DNA of 64,000 nucleotides from Dentipellis sp. KUC8613. Lineage: Eukaryota; Basidiomycota; Agaricomycetes; Russulales; Hericiaceae. The stretch covers positions 1,055,835-1,119,834 of the forward strand of contig NSJX01000001.1 in the NCBI GenBank assembly GCA_002286715.1. The letters run 5' to 3'. Below are positions 1-10,673 of this stretch, piece by piece (positions within the stretch are counted from its first letter, which is position 1; every line of letters starts with the position of its first letter). A program made the position numbers and the translations under genes. The notes beneath the pieces are model-generated. The model ran no database searches and was not told the DNA's origin. It worked only from the letters and a program-made list of their open reading frames with translations.

Positions 1-853
1 CGTAGTACGCAGAACCCTCTGTTCTGATTCAGTACCCAAGTGACAGGTTGAGCATGCGCGACTCTCACGTTGTATCCTATCGCTGTTCTCCGCGAAATTG
101 CTTTGGGTCTGCAGCTGGACCTGGTGGGTGAGGATGTTACCAGTCGTCGTGGTCCAGTTCACCGTGGCGCTGGTATCGCCATACACCCATTCTCCACTGA
201 TGTCAGTGTATACTTGGACGGAATGGGCGTTCCCGTCATTCGATGCGGCGGAGACGGCGAGGTAGGAGAACGGGAAGGACTGGTTGACCAAGACGTCGGG
301 CTACGAGCACGATGTTATGAACGAATATTTTTGTTCAATGGCATGAGGCATACCTCGATGGGGCTGAGGAATGTCGCAGTTACGTCCACGGGACCTGCAG
401 TCAAGATGAACGTACTCTGAGTAGAAGTGAACTGTGAGAAGAATCCTACGTCAGGCACGTGAAAAGGGAGATCAGGTGAAGGTCGTCCTACCGAGACGCT
501 CTTCTGCGCGGCTTTGTTGAACGAAGCTGGGATAGCGGGCACTCCGAGGAAACTATATGCAGTGCCGTCTACTTTGACGAAACCAGCCCAGCCCAGAATC
601 TACATGGCATCAGACATTGGGGCATAGCAACACCATACTTGAGACAGAATAGATTACTCACAGAGCCGGTCCAGAAGGATGGCCATGCATCATTGAGAGC
701 AGTCCCGGTACCCTGAGCGAGCCATGCCGACAGATACGGAGACCGGACGGCAAGGGGGACGGAGGGTGGAGTAAACGGTGAAGCGGTCCACGATGCAGCC
801 GTGCATGTACCGACCAGCGCAGACACACCAGCGAGCGACGAAAATAACCTCAT
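1..853 (-). CDS. gtaA: Secreted glutaminase A-like protein, N-terminal part (cut by left edge)
   Basis: This is the 5' part of a fungal glutaminase A (DUF4964/DUF5127/DUF4965 architecture), an extracellular enzyme expected to hydrolyse glutamine to glutamate and ammonia. Exons read 853-662, 599-354, 300-69 and 18-1, with GT..AG introns and consistent phase. The ATG at 853 opens a signal peptide (MRLFSSLAG..., to about residue 20). It is followed by the family blocks FTPPSVPLAVRSPYLSAW, WPSFWTGS/ILGWAGFVKVDG, GPVDVTATFLSPIE and PFSYLAVSA..VQVYTDISGEW. The reading then enters QGSAYY at the window edge, so the catalytic C-terminal domain lies outside. What I see is the homology and gene structure; enzymatic function is inferred from the family. 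It is transcribed leftwards and nothing in view is co-oriented with it nearby. Confidence 0.82.
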
Positions 854-2231
854 TAGAGGACTGATCTTACCACCTGTCCAACGGTAAAACAAGGGTAAGG
901 GTACGAAACACGTTCGCGGGGACTACACTGCAACCATCCAGTTTTATAGCCGACGGACGACGAGAAGAAGTTGTGAAGTAGGCCATCTGATAGATGTATA
1001 TGAGACCCATTGCACAGCGGCACGGCGCCTTGCGCACTCGCCGCCCACTCAGCGGAGGGCAAGGTGGAGATGAGTATCAATAGCACGGTGATGCCATATG
1101 CGTTGCCACAGGTGCCACAAGGTGCCGCTTCGGAAGCTCACCTGGTGACTTGGACAAGACGAGAGCATGACCGCTGTGGTTCTTGGACGGGAACACTATG
1201 CATTCGAAAAGAACTCGCGCTAATATACAAGAGGTGGGTAACGAATAGCCTTGGAAGGTACGACTATCAGGCGACCGCGGCGTTCTGACCGTAGCAGACT
1301 GGGGACCATGCGTACCCAGGACACGCAGATCACGTCCGTCGGGATTCCCAGATGCGTCCCGGGTGCCCATCGATGTAGGCGAAGCGAGGTTCGGAGCGCA
1401 GAGCTGGCAGAAAACACGTGGACCGTCGACGTCTAGACTGAGCCTCAGAGCCAGGAAACTGTGAGACCAACAAATGTCGGTCAGATGATGTTCATGACTC
1501 AGAAAGACGAAGCAGAAGAGTCATAAATCGAGAAGCCTCAGTTACCGTTGTAGAAAAACACTCATCACACACAAGTCATAAGACAAGTGCGTTCATACAG
1601 TGTGAATAAAATTCGTGTCATCACCAGCAAAAAAAAGAAAGATCCGGGACAAATGATATGAAGACGACACTCACGTTCGGAGAATAACCGAGGTGAAGAC
1701 TGAGAAAAAATGACTCCAGAGGGAAAAGAGTGAGAGGAAGGAATGAAGCACATCGACCGCGGCGGCGCAATTTTCATAGCCTATTATTTGTGTCTGTTTG
1801 GGTCAATAGCATCGCGTCAGCGGTGTGACGTGAGCACTTTGCATCCGTTCGTTGAAAGCATCTCACTATATCCCGCAGTATCCTCCCTCGGAACAATGCA
1901 AGCAGTGAACTTAGGGAACGCCTATACGAAGTACAAGGTGCGTGTCTGTAAGTGGGCCACCGCCACACTTTCTGCTGCTGTGGGTCCGTGTGGGCGATAC
2001 GCAGACAAGGAGTACCGGATTGGGAACAAGGGAACTGCTTGATTTGCTACTCTGACGCCGTGCAACTTTGCCCTGGCTACGTCCTCTTGAGCTTATATAC
2101 AGGCCTATCGCGCGATGGATCCCCCAGCACCTCAGCATCGCTCACCTCCAGCTCTTGCTCGCCCTCTTGCTCCAACCCGCTGAATTCCTAGACTGGAACT
2201 GCACAACCCATAACACCTCGAGAATAGCAAG
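854..2231. other. Intergenic, 1.4 kb
   Basis: This divergent interval between the glutaminase start and the small peptide gene carries the 5' regions of both. Short open frames exist on both strands, but none shows a recognisable domain, a plausible spliced continuation or a protein-like composition. I see no repeat or RNA gene in it. The only readable element is the TATA-like site near its right end, listed separately. Confidence 0.5.
2094..2099 (+). promoter_or_regulatory. TATA-like element of small peptide gene A
   Basis: TATATA lies 138 bp upstream of the ATG at 2232, in a pyrimidine-rich setting that fits a fungal core promoter with a leader of about 100 nt. It supports the start of the small gene, but no transcript evidence is available from sequence alone. 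Confidence 0.45.
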
Positions 2232-2456
2232 ATGATGGGCTGCCCGAACTCCATCTCTCCCTACTCCCTCTTCCCGACCGCACCCTCCGCACCCCACGCG
2301 TTCAGCTTGTTTGGGCAGTCGCCGCGCGAGACGCACCAGATGTACGAGGAGCTGCAGAGCGTTGTCCGCCAGTCGGGCCCGTATGGATCGCAGAGGAAGA
2401 GGGCGTCGAGCGTGGGGTCGCTGAGGGGACTCAAGAAGTTCTTCTCCAGCTTCTAA
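2232..2456 (+). CDS. Small conserved protein A (74 aa, LFPTAPSAPHAF family)
   Basis: This is a single-exon 74-residue protein of unknown function. It has a nearly exact paralogue at 10674-10904 on the opposite strand. The shared core is LFPTAPSAPHAF, one variable residue, then LFGQSPR. A looser block YEE/DL, a basic Ser/Lys/Arg stretch and a C-terminus of the form LKKxxxxF follow. There is no signal peptide, membrane segment or Cys cluster. The basic C-terminal third (KRASS, GLKKFF) could be amphipathic. Two ATGs in tandem (MMG) could both serve as start. The two genes differ at many third codon positions while the core protein is kept, which argues that this is real coding sequence under protein-level constraint. 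I do not know the family's role. A short secreted-peptide or regulator function would be speculation. Confidence 0.75.
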   Translation: MMGCPNSISPYSLFPTAPSAPHAFSLFGQSPRETHQMYEELQSVVRQSGPYGSQRKRASSVGSLRGLKKFFSSF

Positions 2457-2903
2457 TGCACATCTCGGCATCGCACAACACACCATACCCACCACATCGC
2501 GCAGCATACCCCATCATGCGGAGCATATGTCTTCACAAGCATATCCCGCCCACATTCCTTTACGTATTTCCAGCATCTTGCATGCGTCGTCAGACCTCAC
2601 ATGAAGGAGAGCTCGTCTCTGGTTTGAGGGAGATGGCGGATGAGTAGAAGATACCCAGAGGAGACGGGTGACACATGGACACATGCTTATGGCCTTTACT
2701 TATTCCTGCATCTCATCACTCACCTATGCATCGCAATACTCGTACTTGTACCACACCCACATCCACTCTTTCCAGCCTCTCGAGATTGCAAACCAATGTA
2801 TCCATTGCTTCCAGTGCCCCGAGCAGAAGCATTACACGATGCGATTCAGATACACTGAACCGCCGGTAGTGGACCCAGAACCCTCATTCTTCGGCGAAAC
2901 GCA
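2457..2903. other. Convergent 3' flanks
   Basis: This stretch between small peptide gene A and the chitinase stop codon should contain both 3' untranslated regions. Overlapping short frames on the plus strand have no protein-like features and I treat them as noise. Confidence 0.5.
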
Positions 2904-4717
2904 CTAATGCGCAACACGCAGCCCAGCCCTCAACGAATCCACCAACTCCCACTTATCCGTATCCCCATGCACATCGAACATATTGACCCCCAATATGCCC
3001 CTCTGATGCGCGTACGACGCCTTGAGCCCCAGGCTCTCCGCATCATCATACGTGACGACCTGGCCCGCGCCCGCCGAGCGCAGAAACGGCGTGTTCGAGC
3101 ACCCGTCCCAGTACCTCGTGAAGCCGTTGCAGCCGTTGTACGCCCCGTGCGCGCCCTTGACGGGGCAGAGCACCCCCTGGCTCACCAGCGACCGGAACTG
3201 CAGCTGCCCGTCGCCCGCGTTGCCGTCGTCGTTCAGGACCTGCTTGCTCGTGCGCGCCGGGTCCTCCGGGAGCGTGCCGTTCGCGAAAGTGCCACTGCCA
3301 TCCCCGCCGCCGCCGCCAGTATTGGTATTGGTGCCGTTGCCGCTGCTTCCGCTTCCGTTTCCGCTATCGTTTCCGTCGTCGCTGCCGCCGCCACCATCAG
3401 AGCCAGAAGTGCTCGCATCGTCGGCGGCCTGGCGGCCTCGGAGACGCGTCGCGCTGGATTTGGAGATGTATCCGTACGAGGGAACACCGAGTACGAGCTT
3501 GTTGGGCGGGAATCCCGCGGCGGTCCACGCTCTTACGGCAGCGTCTGCGCTAGCACCAGGCTGCGTGGAGTTGTGGCAGGCATCGCTGAGCGGCGCATTG
3601 GGTCCTGGATTGGAAGACGCTGGACAGGGTTCGAGGTTAGCTGAGAGGAGGTTGTGTGAGCGGGAGGGCTATAGCGCTTACAGCCCCAGATGTCGTAGTT
3701 CATCATGAGCACCCAGTCGAGCACGTTCGCGAACGGCGCGGCGTTCGTGAGCGGGTTGCCGTGCGCGTCCGCGAAGGGCTGCGTCTGCACGGCGGCGCTG
3801 ATGCGCGCGGCCGGAGGCAGCGTCGCCCGCAGCAGCTTGAGGAAGGCGAGGAAGTTGCTCGTGTCGCTCGGGTTGATATTGTTTCCCGGGTTCCCGTCCT
3901 GGCCGGGGTACTCCCAGTCAATGTCGATGCCATCCAGGTTGAACTGTTTATACAGCGAAAGAATGTTGTTGACAAAGGTCTGCCGCGTTTTCGCGCTCGC
4001 GACGGCAAGCGAGAAATATCTGAGCGATATATTAGCGAGACGAACGAAGCGCAGTCTTTCGGAGACCCACTTGCTGCCCGTCCACCCACCGATACTCAGC
4101 TTGACCTTCTTGCCCTTCGCGTGCGCTGCGGCTACCAGACGCCTGAGAAGATCCGGCCCAGCACTGGTGCCATCAAAACCCAGGCCGAACCTCTCGTTGG
4201 GGACGGCAAACGCAAAGTCGATCCAATCAAAGCGCGAGAAGTCTACCTTCTCCGGAGGGAATGAGTCAGCCACCCAGTCAGGGTAGTAGGCCATGACAAG
4301 AGGCCCCTGAAGAGGCTTTGCGGCCTGCTGAGGCAAGTTGGACGTGTGGTTGGAGAACACAGGGTCATCGCCAACAGCGGTGGGATCGTCATCGTCTTGG
4401 GCCGTAATCACCGAGGCGTCGGCCGGAGTCGGTGAGCTTGTCGGCAATGCGTTTGGAGGCAGGAAGTAAATTTGTGCCTCGTTTATCGATGAGGGACCGG
4501 AAGGACGAGTGTCGCCGCTGGCGGTGATGGTGGTCGTCCTTGTGACTATTGCGTCCTTGATCACGGTGACTGTATGGGTATGTGTCGCTGTAGCCCCATC
4601 TCTCTTTGAAGGAGAGTCTGGAGGGTTCTGAAGGTCGTGAGAAGGGCCAAAGGGAAAGGAAGGCACGCCAGGGAAGAGAGGAAAGAGACAAACGGCCAAG
4701 GGTAAAGACGGAAGCAT
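2904..4717 (-). CDS. Secreted GH18 chitinase (566 aa)
   Basis: This is a glycoside hydrolase family 18 endochitinase, expected to cleave beta-1,4 chitin in cell-wall remodelling or mycophagy. Exons are 4717-4071, 4019-3682 and 3619-2904, and the total length is in frame. The N-terminus MLPSLPLAVCLFPLFPG is a signal peptide, followed by a Ser/Thr-rich linker. The catalytic domain starts at MAYYPDWV and carries KLSIGGWTG, the active-site motif DGIDIDWEYPG (DxxDxDxE with Glu as acid), MMNYDIWG and GVNMFDVHGDTDKW near the end. An Asn/Gly/Ser low-complexity insert, encoded around 3290-3425, interrupts the C-terminal half of the barrel. Intron 1 (4070-4020) is 51 bp and free of stops in frame. The symbol is left blank because chitinase naming in fungi is not orthology-based. 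Confidence 0.88.
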
Positions 4718-5948
4718 GAATGATTGAATGAGAGACTAGATGACCACCTGGGTATCTGAGAGGTAAGTACGTTCCCTGGGACTGACGTCGTGCCCCACAG
4801 CATGCTGCACTACAGAAACAAGTGGGGGCTCAGACTGGATGAATCAGTGCAGACAATTGCAATAACGACTGGCAGGCGAAGGCCTATGACGGACCTGGGG
4901 TGAATATCGGGATAAAGAAGAGGACGAAGACATGTGTTTGAATGGATACTGTAAGAGAATAAGTCGTTCGCAGCAAATACAGACCGAAGGCAGGGTAAAG
5001 CCGATCGGGAGGGACGCAAGCGAGATACGAAGCTACGGCGGAGAGGTGGCAACGGGGCAGGAGGTAGACCCACGGGGCAGTTGCCCAAAAGGAGCTCGTA
5101 GTTTCCGCGGACATGGCCAAGTTGCGTCGGGATAAAGTCAAAGACGACGTCGGGTATCCGCAAGGGAATCGCAAGCGAATGCGAGTGACCACGCTCAGAG
5201 AGAGAGGATCCGTGATATTCAATGACTGAGCCGGCTCACATCGGCGAATTGAAGGCAGACGACGCCTGCGTTGAGCCCGCGAAAAGGCGAATGGGATGAC
5301 TATATACGTGCTCATTGCGGCAATGACTGTCAGTTGCCAGAGAGGAAGCTCGGATCGCAGGAGGAATACGGGCGAGTGACAGGAATGAATATGACGCAGA
5401 GTCTGATGAAGACATTCATGTGGTGGGACCGGGGGGCTGGTGTGGGTGGGGAAGCGTGGTGGAGGACTGCGAAAAGAGCGCACCTGTCTTGGGCGGAAGA
5501 GAAGCGGGCAGCTGCATGACTTGCGTGTCGGTCATCCAGCCCCCGCCACATGCTGCGCGGATCGAGCTGCACTCAAGCACAGCCACTTCATATGCCCATG
5601 CTCGGTCCCCCACATCATTTCGCCCCAGAGTCACCCTCGCTCGTCTATCGCAAGCGAGCATATCTATCTACGCGGCCTCTGGGCCTCGCACGTATGGGGA
5701 ACAATGCAAGGAGAAACGGGAACAAGGAGAAGACAATGGTGTGAGAGAGAAGCCGGGAGAGGCGCCAGCGCTACTGCTGCCATTGTTCTTCATATGTGCG
5801 GTCGCCCGGGAGATTGGCGAACGGAGGGAAAGGATGCTACGATCGCAACGCGTTTTATCTCCAGACGCTCACCGTCACACTCCCCGACTATATATCATGG
5901 CCCGCTCCCTCCGACTCCAACTCAGCAGAGCTCCCTCCCAAGCCCACA
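4718..5948. other. Divergent intergenic region, 1.2 kb
   Basis: This lies between the chitinase start (minus) and the proline-rich gene (plus). Long open frames occur on both strands, for example minus 4884-5483. They have no initiator context, no domain and frame-dependent Ser/Arg/Leu composition typical of non-coding GC-rich DNA. It probably contains the upstream control regions of both genes. A TATATAT lies at its right end. Confidence 0.45.
5889..5895 (+). promoter_or_regulatory. TATA-like element of the proline-rich gene
   Basis: TATATAT lies about 55-60 bp upstream of the ATG at 5949, which itself sits in a good fungal context (cccacaATGaac). This spacing favours 5949 over the upstream in-frame start at 5796. 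Confidence 0.4.
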
Positions 5949-6611
5949 ATGAACTTCCCTTCTCGCCCAGACTCTCCTCCTCCTCGTGTCCCGTCCCCTC
6001 AACTCCTCCCGACTCCCCTCCCTTCACCCCCGCCTCTCCGCTCTCAACGTTCGCGTCAGCGCCTCGGCCTCGACGCCTCGCCCAAAACCCCTCCCATCCC
6101 ACCCACCCTCATCGGCTCCCCACTCCTCAAGAAGGGCATCTTCGCCCCTCGTGCCCGTACCCCTTCGGGACAGCTGAACATCGACCTCTGGTTGGACGGC
6201 GACGAGTTCGGCGCGCGCAAGGAGAGGAAGTCTGCCCCAACCACTCCCGCTACTCCCGGTCGCCAACATATCCCTTCGAAAGGCCGTCATAGGCGTTCCG
6301 AGAGCATATCCTTATCCCCTTCCCATCGCTCTCCGCCTTCACCCTACATGCGTTCGCGTTCGCGCTCTCGCTCGCCTCCGCCTACTCCCCGTCGCGAACC
6401 TCCTCCCCCGGTTCCCCCGATCCCGTCCTTCTTCCTCAACGCGTCGGATCGGAAGGGTGTCCTGCAGCCGAAGGCCACCAACTGTGACGAACCTCGCTAT
6501 CCTCCTGGCCTCACGCCACCCACCGCGCCCAGTGCCGGTGGCAAACGCGACGAAGCCATGACTTGTATGCGTTTCTTCTCCATCCACAACCCTCGCAGCG
6601 CGTCCCAGTAG
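5949..6611 (+). CDS. Proline/serine-rich hypothetical protein (220 aa)
   Basis: I do not recognise this protein. From the ATG at 5949 it reads MNFPSRPDSPPPRVPSPQ, then a long Pro/Ser-rich stretch. A more ordered block containing LIGSPLLKKGIFAPRART and LNIDLWLDGDEFGARKERK follows, then Arg/Ser repeats (RSRSRSRSPPPTPRRE), and a tail ending NPRSASQ. The block with hydrophobic and acidic residues (about residues 55-95) looks like a folded or linear interaction motif embedded in disorder. SP/TP sites are abundant, so phosphoregulation is plausible. It appears to be one exon. The last 20-30 residues are less certain because an intron near the 3' end could change them. Confidence 0.5.
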   Translation: MNFPSRPDSPPPRVPSPQLLPTPLPSPPPLRSQRSRQRLGLDASPKTPPIPPTLIGSPLLKKGIFAPRARTPSGQLNIDLWLDGDEFGARKERKSAPTTPATPGRQHIPSKGRHRRSESISLSPSHRSPPSPYMRSRSRSRSPPPTPRREPPPPVPPIPSFFLNASDRKGVLQPKATNCDEPRYPPGLTPPTAPSAGGKRDEAMTCMRFFSIHNPRSASQ

Positions 6612-8799
6612 AGGCCTGGCCATCGTACGCCCGGGCACTCAAGAGGACTGCGCCCTCGCAAAACCCGGTCCATGCAGCTCGGACTCCCGAGCGCCATCAT
6701 CAGCTCCCCTGCAATTCGGATCACAAGCCGGTGTGCCCTGTCCTGGTTCCGCTCCTCGACGCCCGGCGCATCGTGCTCACCTGACCGCTTTTTCCAATTC
6801 ATCATCGCCATTCGTTCATTTATTCACTTGCAAAGTCAATTGCATTTCTCCTCTCTCGGACCATCCACCCGTGTTGTGACTGCTTACATTTATTCTCATG
6901 GACACTGTACGCATTGTACTTGTACCTGCACTACTATAATGCCACCCGTTCATTACTATTTTCCCATTACTACTTACTTAGCACCATCTGCTATCCACTC
7001 TTTACCTTAGCGCTACGTATGCGGGTCGTCCACATCACCCGTTAATTCGCATCCGCCATCCTGTCGTGTCTTCGCCTCCCGCTGTCTTACTCTGCCCGTG
7101 CAGTGTCCTCCGTAATCGTGACCGACGAACCCCTACAGCTACCGTACTCTTCGTGTAAATAATATGATTGACGCCGCCCATGGCCATCGCTCCATAAACC
7201 CATCCAGATCATGCTTTAGGCGATGACAGCCAAATTGATGGCGGCCCTCTCCAGCTCAATGACAATATTGACACGATCTGCACCTCCGGGGCCTCGAAAG
7301 CCGCGTCGGCCCATCATGCAGGGCGAAAGAAATCATGATCTGAGCTGGCGACGGCACAGCTTCGGCGCTCCCGTTTCAAGTTCCAGGAGTGTTTGTCAGT
7401 TGTGCACGAGTTTCAAATGCGCAGCACACAGACAGATGAGGGAGCACGCGAGCAGTTGAATAATATTATTGCAATAACATGATTGTGAAGGACGTGCAGC
7501 TGGTCACTGGCGTAAGGGCACAGACTTGGAGCAAGTGACACTGACAGGCGAGTCTGCATCGTCGATGCTCCGTGCATAGTGACGCAAGCCTAGCACATAT
7601 GCTCGCTCGCCCTTCACGAGGGCGGCAGGGAGCCAGCGCCCGATACACGACACGCGATGCACGATACTCGGTGACACGAACAGTCGGATTGACGTAGCGG
7701 CGTGCGCAGATCGCTGGCGCCGATGCACGCATGCACACGGCACGAGCAGGGCACACGACGCACGCACGCCAGGTCCTGGATCGGCCCTAGCGAGCTAGCT
7801 GACTGGCCTTGGCAATTTCAAGTGGGCGATGGCGTCGACGCGGAACCATTTTTCGGTGACGTTGTGTTGCATATATTTGAAGCTGAAGCGCTGGCGCGCC
7901 GCCCGGTGACCAAAGCGCCGAATTAAGAATGCGATTTCGGAGCTCGAGTGACGAGAGGCGGATGGGCGGACGGGCGGAGCGAAGACGAACATGAAGACGA
8001 AGGTTCCGACCCGGACGCGGACTTGTGGAGGGCTTCGCATACCGTAATGCTCGCCACTGTGACCGGGTTGCCACTGGCGACTGCGCAGTATCCAGTGACC
8101 AGTGACAGTGAAGAACGCCAGTGCGCCTTGGAGATGCCGCACAGCGCGAGGCGTCGACAGTAATATCTGCGGCCCCCGCGTCGGTGAAACGCGAGCCCGG
8201 TCCTGGAAGGCGGTCGCCGTGCCGGGGACGAGCGACGTGGATTAACATTGTTATGAGAGAGGATGACTCACCGAAGACTGTGCGCGTTACGGAATACGAG
8301 AGCACATTAATCACCGGGGGTGCGTTCTGCGGGCGGGTTAGACGCCGAATACACGAGGGAGCTAGACTGACAGCGCGCATGGACATTCATACTGACAGCT
8401 GGCATGAACGTCGCCATAGGCGCGATGCAGGGCTGTAAGACGTTCGACGAGGACAAATGGGACGTCACTTTGACGCTCGAATATTGGCCATGAGGTGGGC
8501 TTGCGAGGAAGAGAACGTGTGCGTGTGTGATACAACCAAAATTGTAATATCATGATTTGAGACGCGACGCGGGGATGTACAGTTTGCAGAACAGCAGAGC
8601 AGAGATGTCACAGGGAACGGCTATAAATACAGACTGGGTGTGCAGAGAATGCGAGGTGCGTTAGCTAATGCTACATATAATGCGGATTGCAGAGAGGGTG
8701 CCCGTACCGGATACACTAATTCAGCCATGGCAGGATTGCTAAGTCCGTCCGTCCGTAGATTGGCGACAGGTGTCTATCGCTACCAATGCGGATGAGATG
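6612..8799. other. Gene-poor stretch, 2.2 kb
   Basis: No supported gene lies here. Frames of up to 199 codons exist (for example minus 7787-8386), but they lack domain matches, splice-consistent extensions or sensible starts. The segment should hold 3' flanks of the proline-rich gene and of the WTAP-like gene. TATAAATA occurs at 8622-8629 on the plus strand without a coding target. A non-coding transcript cannot be excluded. Confidence 0.4.
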
Positions 8800-10128
8800 T
8801 CAAGAAAGATGTCCGAGCCCCATCCTTTCGGCCAACGTCCGGTCACCACCGTACCCACCGCTGCTGCCGCCGCCGCCACTACCACCGCCATTACCACCAC
8901 CACCGCCTCCTCCGCTACCACCTCCACTTCCACCTCCACTACCGCTTCCGCCGCCGCCGCCGCCGCCGCCGCCGCCTCCACCACCGCCAGATCCGCTGCC
9001 CCTGCTCTTTCGACCATGACCATGACCGCCATACCTGCGTGATGTCCTCTCGCGATCCCTATCGCGATTTCGCTCTCTGTCTCGATCACGGTCCCGTGGG
9101 TGGTCGCGGTCGCGGTCCCGATCGCGCGGCGCAGGCGAGCGTGGCCGCGCGCGCTGGTCGTCGTCCGTCTCCATCTTCGCACCAGACGACTTGCGGTGGT
9201 CGGGCGAGAGGAGCGGCGAGCGCTCGGGCGAGTCGACCTGGCGCGTGGACGAGGACGCGCTCTGCGTCTGCAGGCGCGGGAGCGCCGCCGTCGAGTTCCC
9301 CGGCGAGTTTTGGGGCTCGGAGAGCCGCGGTTTCTTGTGCGCGCGCGGGCCCGTCGGCACGGGCTTCGCGAGCCCGTTCCCGTTCCCGTTGCCGTTCGAG
9401 TGCGAGTGCGGCGCGGGCGACGGCTGGTGCGCCTGGCGCGCGCTGTAGGCGTGCGCGGTCGCGTGATTGTGCTGGCGGCCTGCAGATTGGACAACGTCAT
9501 AGGACTTGTCGAGCTCCTCTCTGCGGCCAAGATCCGCGTCGGTGCTGATTGCGACTAAGAATGGGTGGAAATGGGGACTTACGATAGTGTGCGGATGACT
9601 TGATGGGATTCTGTATAGGAGCGCGCTCATAGGTCAGGCTGTCCGGATATAGAAGGGAGGCGCGCGTCGACCGACCTCGGAGTGCGCTCTCCAATCTCCC
9701 CACAGCGCGTCTAAGCCCGCGGACCTCCTCCTTCAGCCGCCCCGTCTCTCCAGCTTTCAGCAATTCGTAGAGCTCGTCGTTCTCTTCCTGTAGTAGTTTG
9801 GCGCGTTGTGTGAGCGCTGTGGTGACTGTGCTGGAAGACGACACTGCATTTGCAGAACTTGATGAAGCGTTGATGTGGGGCAAGAGCAGCGTCACGAGCG
9901 CAGGCGGGAGCGTAACGGGGTCGGTGGTCGAAGGCCCGGGTTGTGTGGAAAGGTACTGGCGCAGGTGGGTGACTTCATCCTGCGGGTATCGGAGGAAGGT
10001 AAGTGGGGGTGGAAAGGAGTCGTTTGGCGCGACAAAAAAGCAGCACTTACGGTCAATTCGGCGACTTGAGCATCGCGTCGTCGCAGGGCCGCCTCGAGCT
10101 CGAGCTCGCGGGAGGACGGGAGGTCCAT
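8800..10128 (-). CDS. WTAP/Mum2-type m6A methyltransferase complex subunit (376 aa)
   Basis: WTAP (animals) and Mum2 (yeast) are coiled-coil regulatory subunits of the mRNA N6-adenosine methyltransferase complex. Exons are 10128-10051, 9979-9676, 9610-9583 and 9520-8800, all phase-consistent. The diagnostic core spans exons 2-4: RAKLLQEENDELYELLK, GRLKEEVRGLRRAVGRLESALR, then ESHQVIRTLSEELDKSY. This is the conserved WTAP coiled coil at about residues 75-145. The C-terminal half is disordered, with Asn/Gly repeats, an SP-rich part, an Arg-Asp repeat region and a poly-Gly/Ser tract. It ends in ERMGL close to the C-terminus, a short motif I take to be conserved in fungal members. The start MDLPSSRELELEAAL begins the first heptads. 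The family assignment is from motif recognition; m6A function in this fungus is inferred. Confidence 0.8.
8853..9000 (+). repeat. Trinucleotide low-complexity tract encoding poly-Gly/Ser
   Basis: GCC/ACC/TCC-type trinucleotide repeats on the plus strand encode, on the minus strand, the Gly-rich tail of the WTAP-like protein (runs of more than ten Gly with Ser and Asn). Such tracts are prone to length change by slippage. The frame is maintained here and runs on to the ERMGL terminal motif. Confidence 0.8.
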
Positions 10129-10673
10129 GAGGGCGGACAAGGACGTACAGGAACAGACTCTGAGCGGGGCACGAAACGGCCGCGCCAACACCGTCAATCC
10201 AACGATGCCGTAAGCAAACCATAGCCTCCGTCCGGCGCTACTATACTTAGCCCTCCATAACGCTTTGCAGTCTTGTCTAGCTTCTAGCTTTGAATCTCAA
10301 AGAATTTATCACACATGTAAGGAAGCCAGATAGAGTCTGTTTGGACTGTGTATTTTTCGACTATGCAAAGATGTTTCCAGACAGAATCAAGTCCTTTCCA
10401 ATATCCCCTTCTCCCGACCAGCTATCCCTATGACCAGCTGCTATCCTTCAACTCCGTCTGTAGGGCTAATTTTGGAGGCAGAGGCGACCGATGGTCGCAT
10501 GCTGCGAGATGTTCGCGCCGATGATGTGGTGGGCGAATGTGGGTGGGTGTGATGAGGCAGGGGCAAAGGCGACGTCGCGTAGGATTGCGAGGTGCGTGCT
10601 CGGCCGAACGCCATATGGCGGATTGTTGTGTATCCTAGGAAGCCATCAAGGCACTCCCATAGGAGCGATGGGT
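10129..10673. other. Intergenic between WTAP-like gene and small gene B
   Basis: These 545 bp hold the upstream region of the WTAP-like gene and the 3' flank of small peptide gene B. I see no additional gene or repeat. Confidence 0.5.

Noticed and set aside
4884..5483. Minus-strand open frame of 199 codons upstream of the chitinase
   Set aside because: No domain, no homologous-looking blocks, composition (Ser/Leu/Arg/Pro) typical of a chance frame in GC-rich intergenic DNA, and it sits where two promoters are expected.
5420..6292. Plus-strand frame of 290 codons overlapping the proline-rich gene
   Set aside because: Out of frame with the ordered LWLDGDEFGARK block and rich in Ser/Arg/Pro from codon shift. 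The other frame has a TATA box and a good start context.
7787..8386. Minus-strand frame of 199 codons in the gene-poor stretch
   Set aside because: No recognisable motif, atypical amino-acid use, and no splice-consistent neighbours.
8622..8629. TATAAATA on the plus strand
   Set aside because: No coding frame follows on that strand. Downstream is the antisense of the WTAP-like gene, so I treat it as chance.
8739..9530. Minus-strand Arg/Ala-rich frame of 263 codons
   Set aside because: It is the alternate reading frame of the WTAP-like last exon. The true frame continues the conserved coiled coil and ends in the ERMGL motif.
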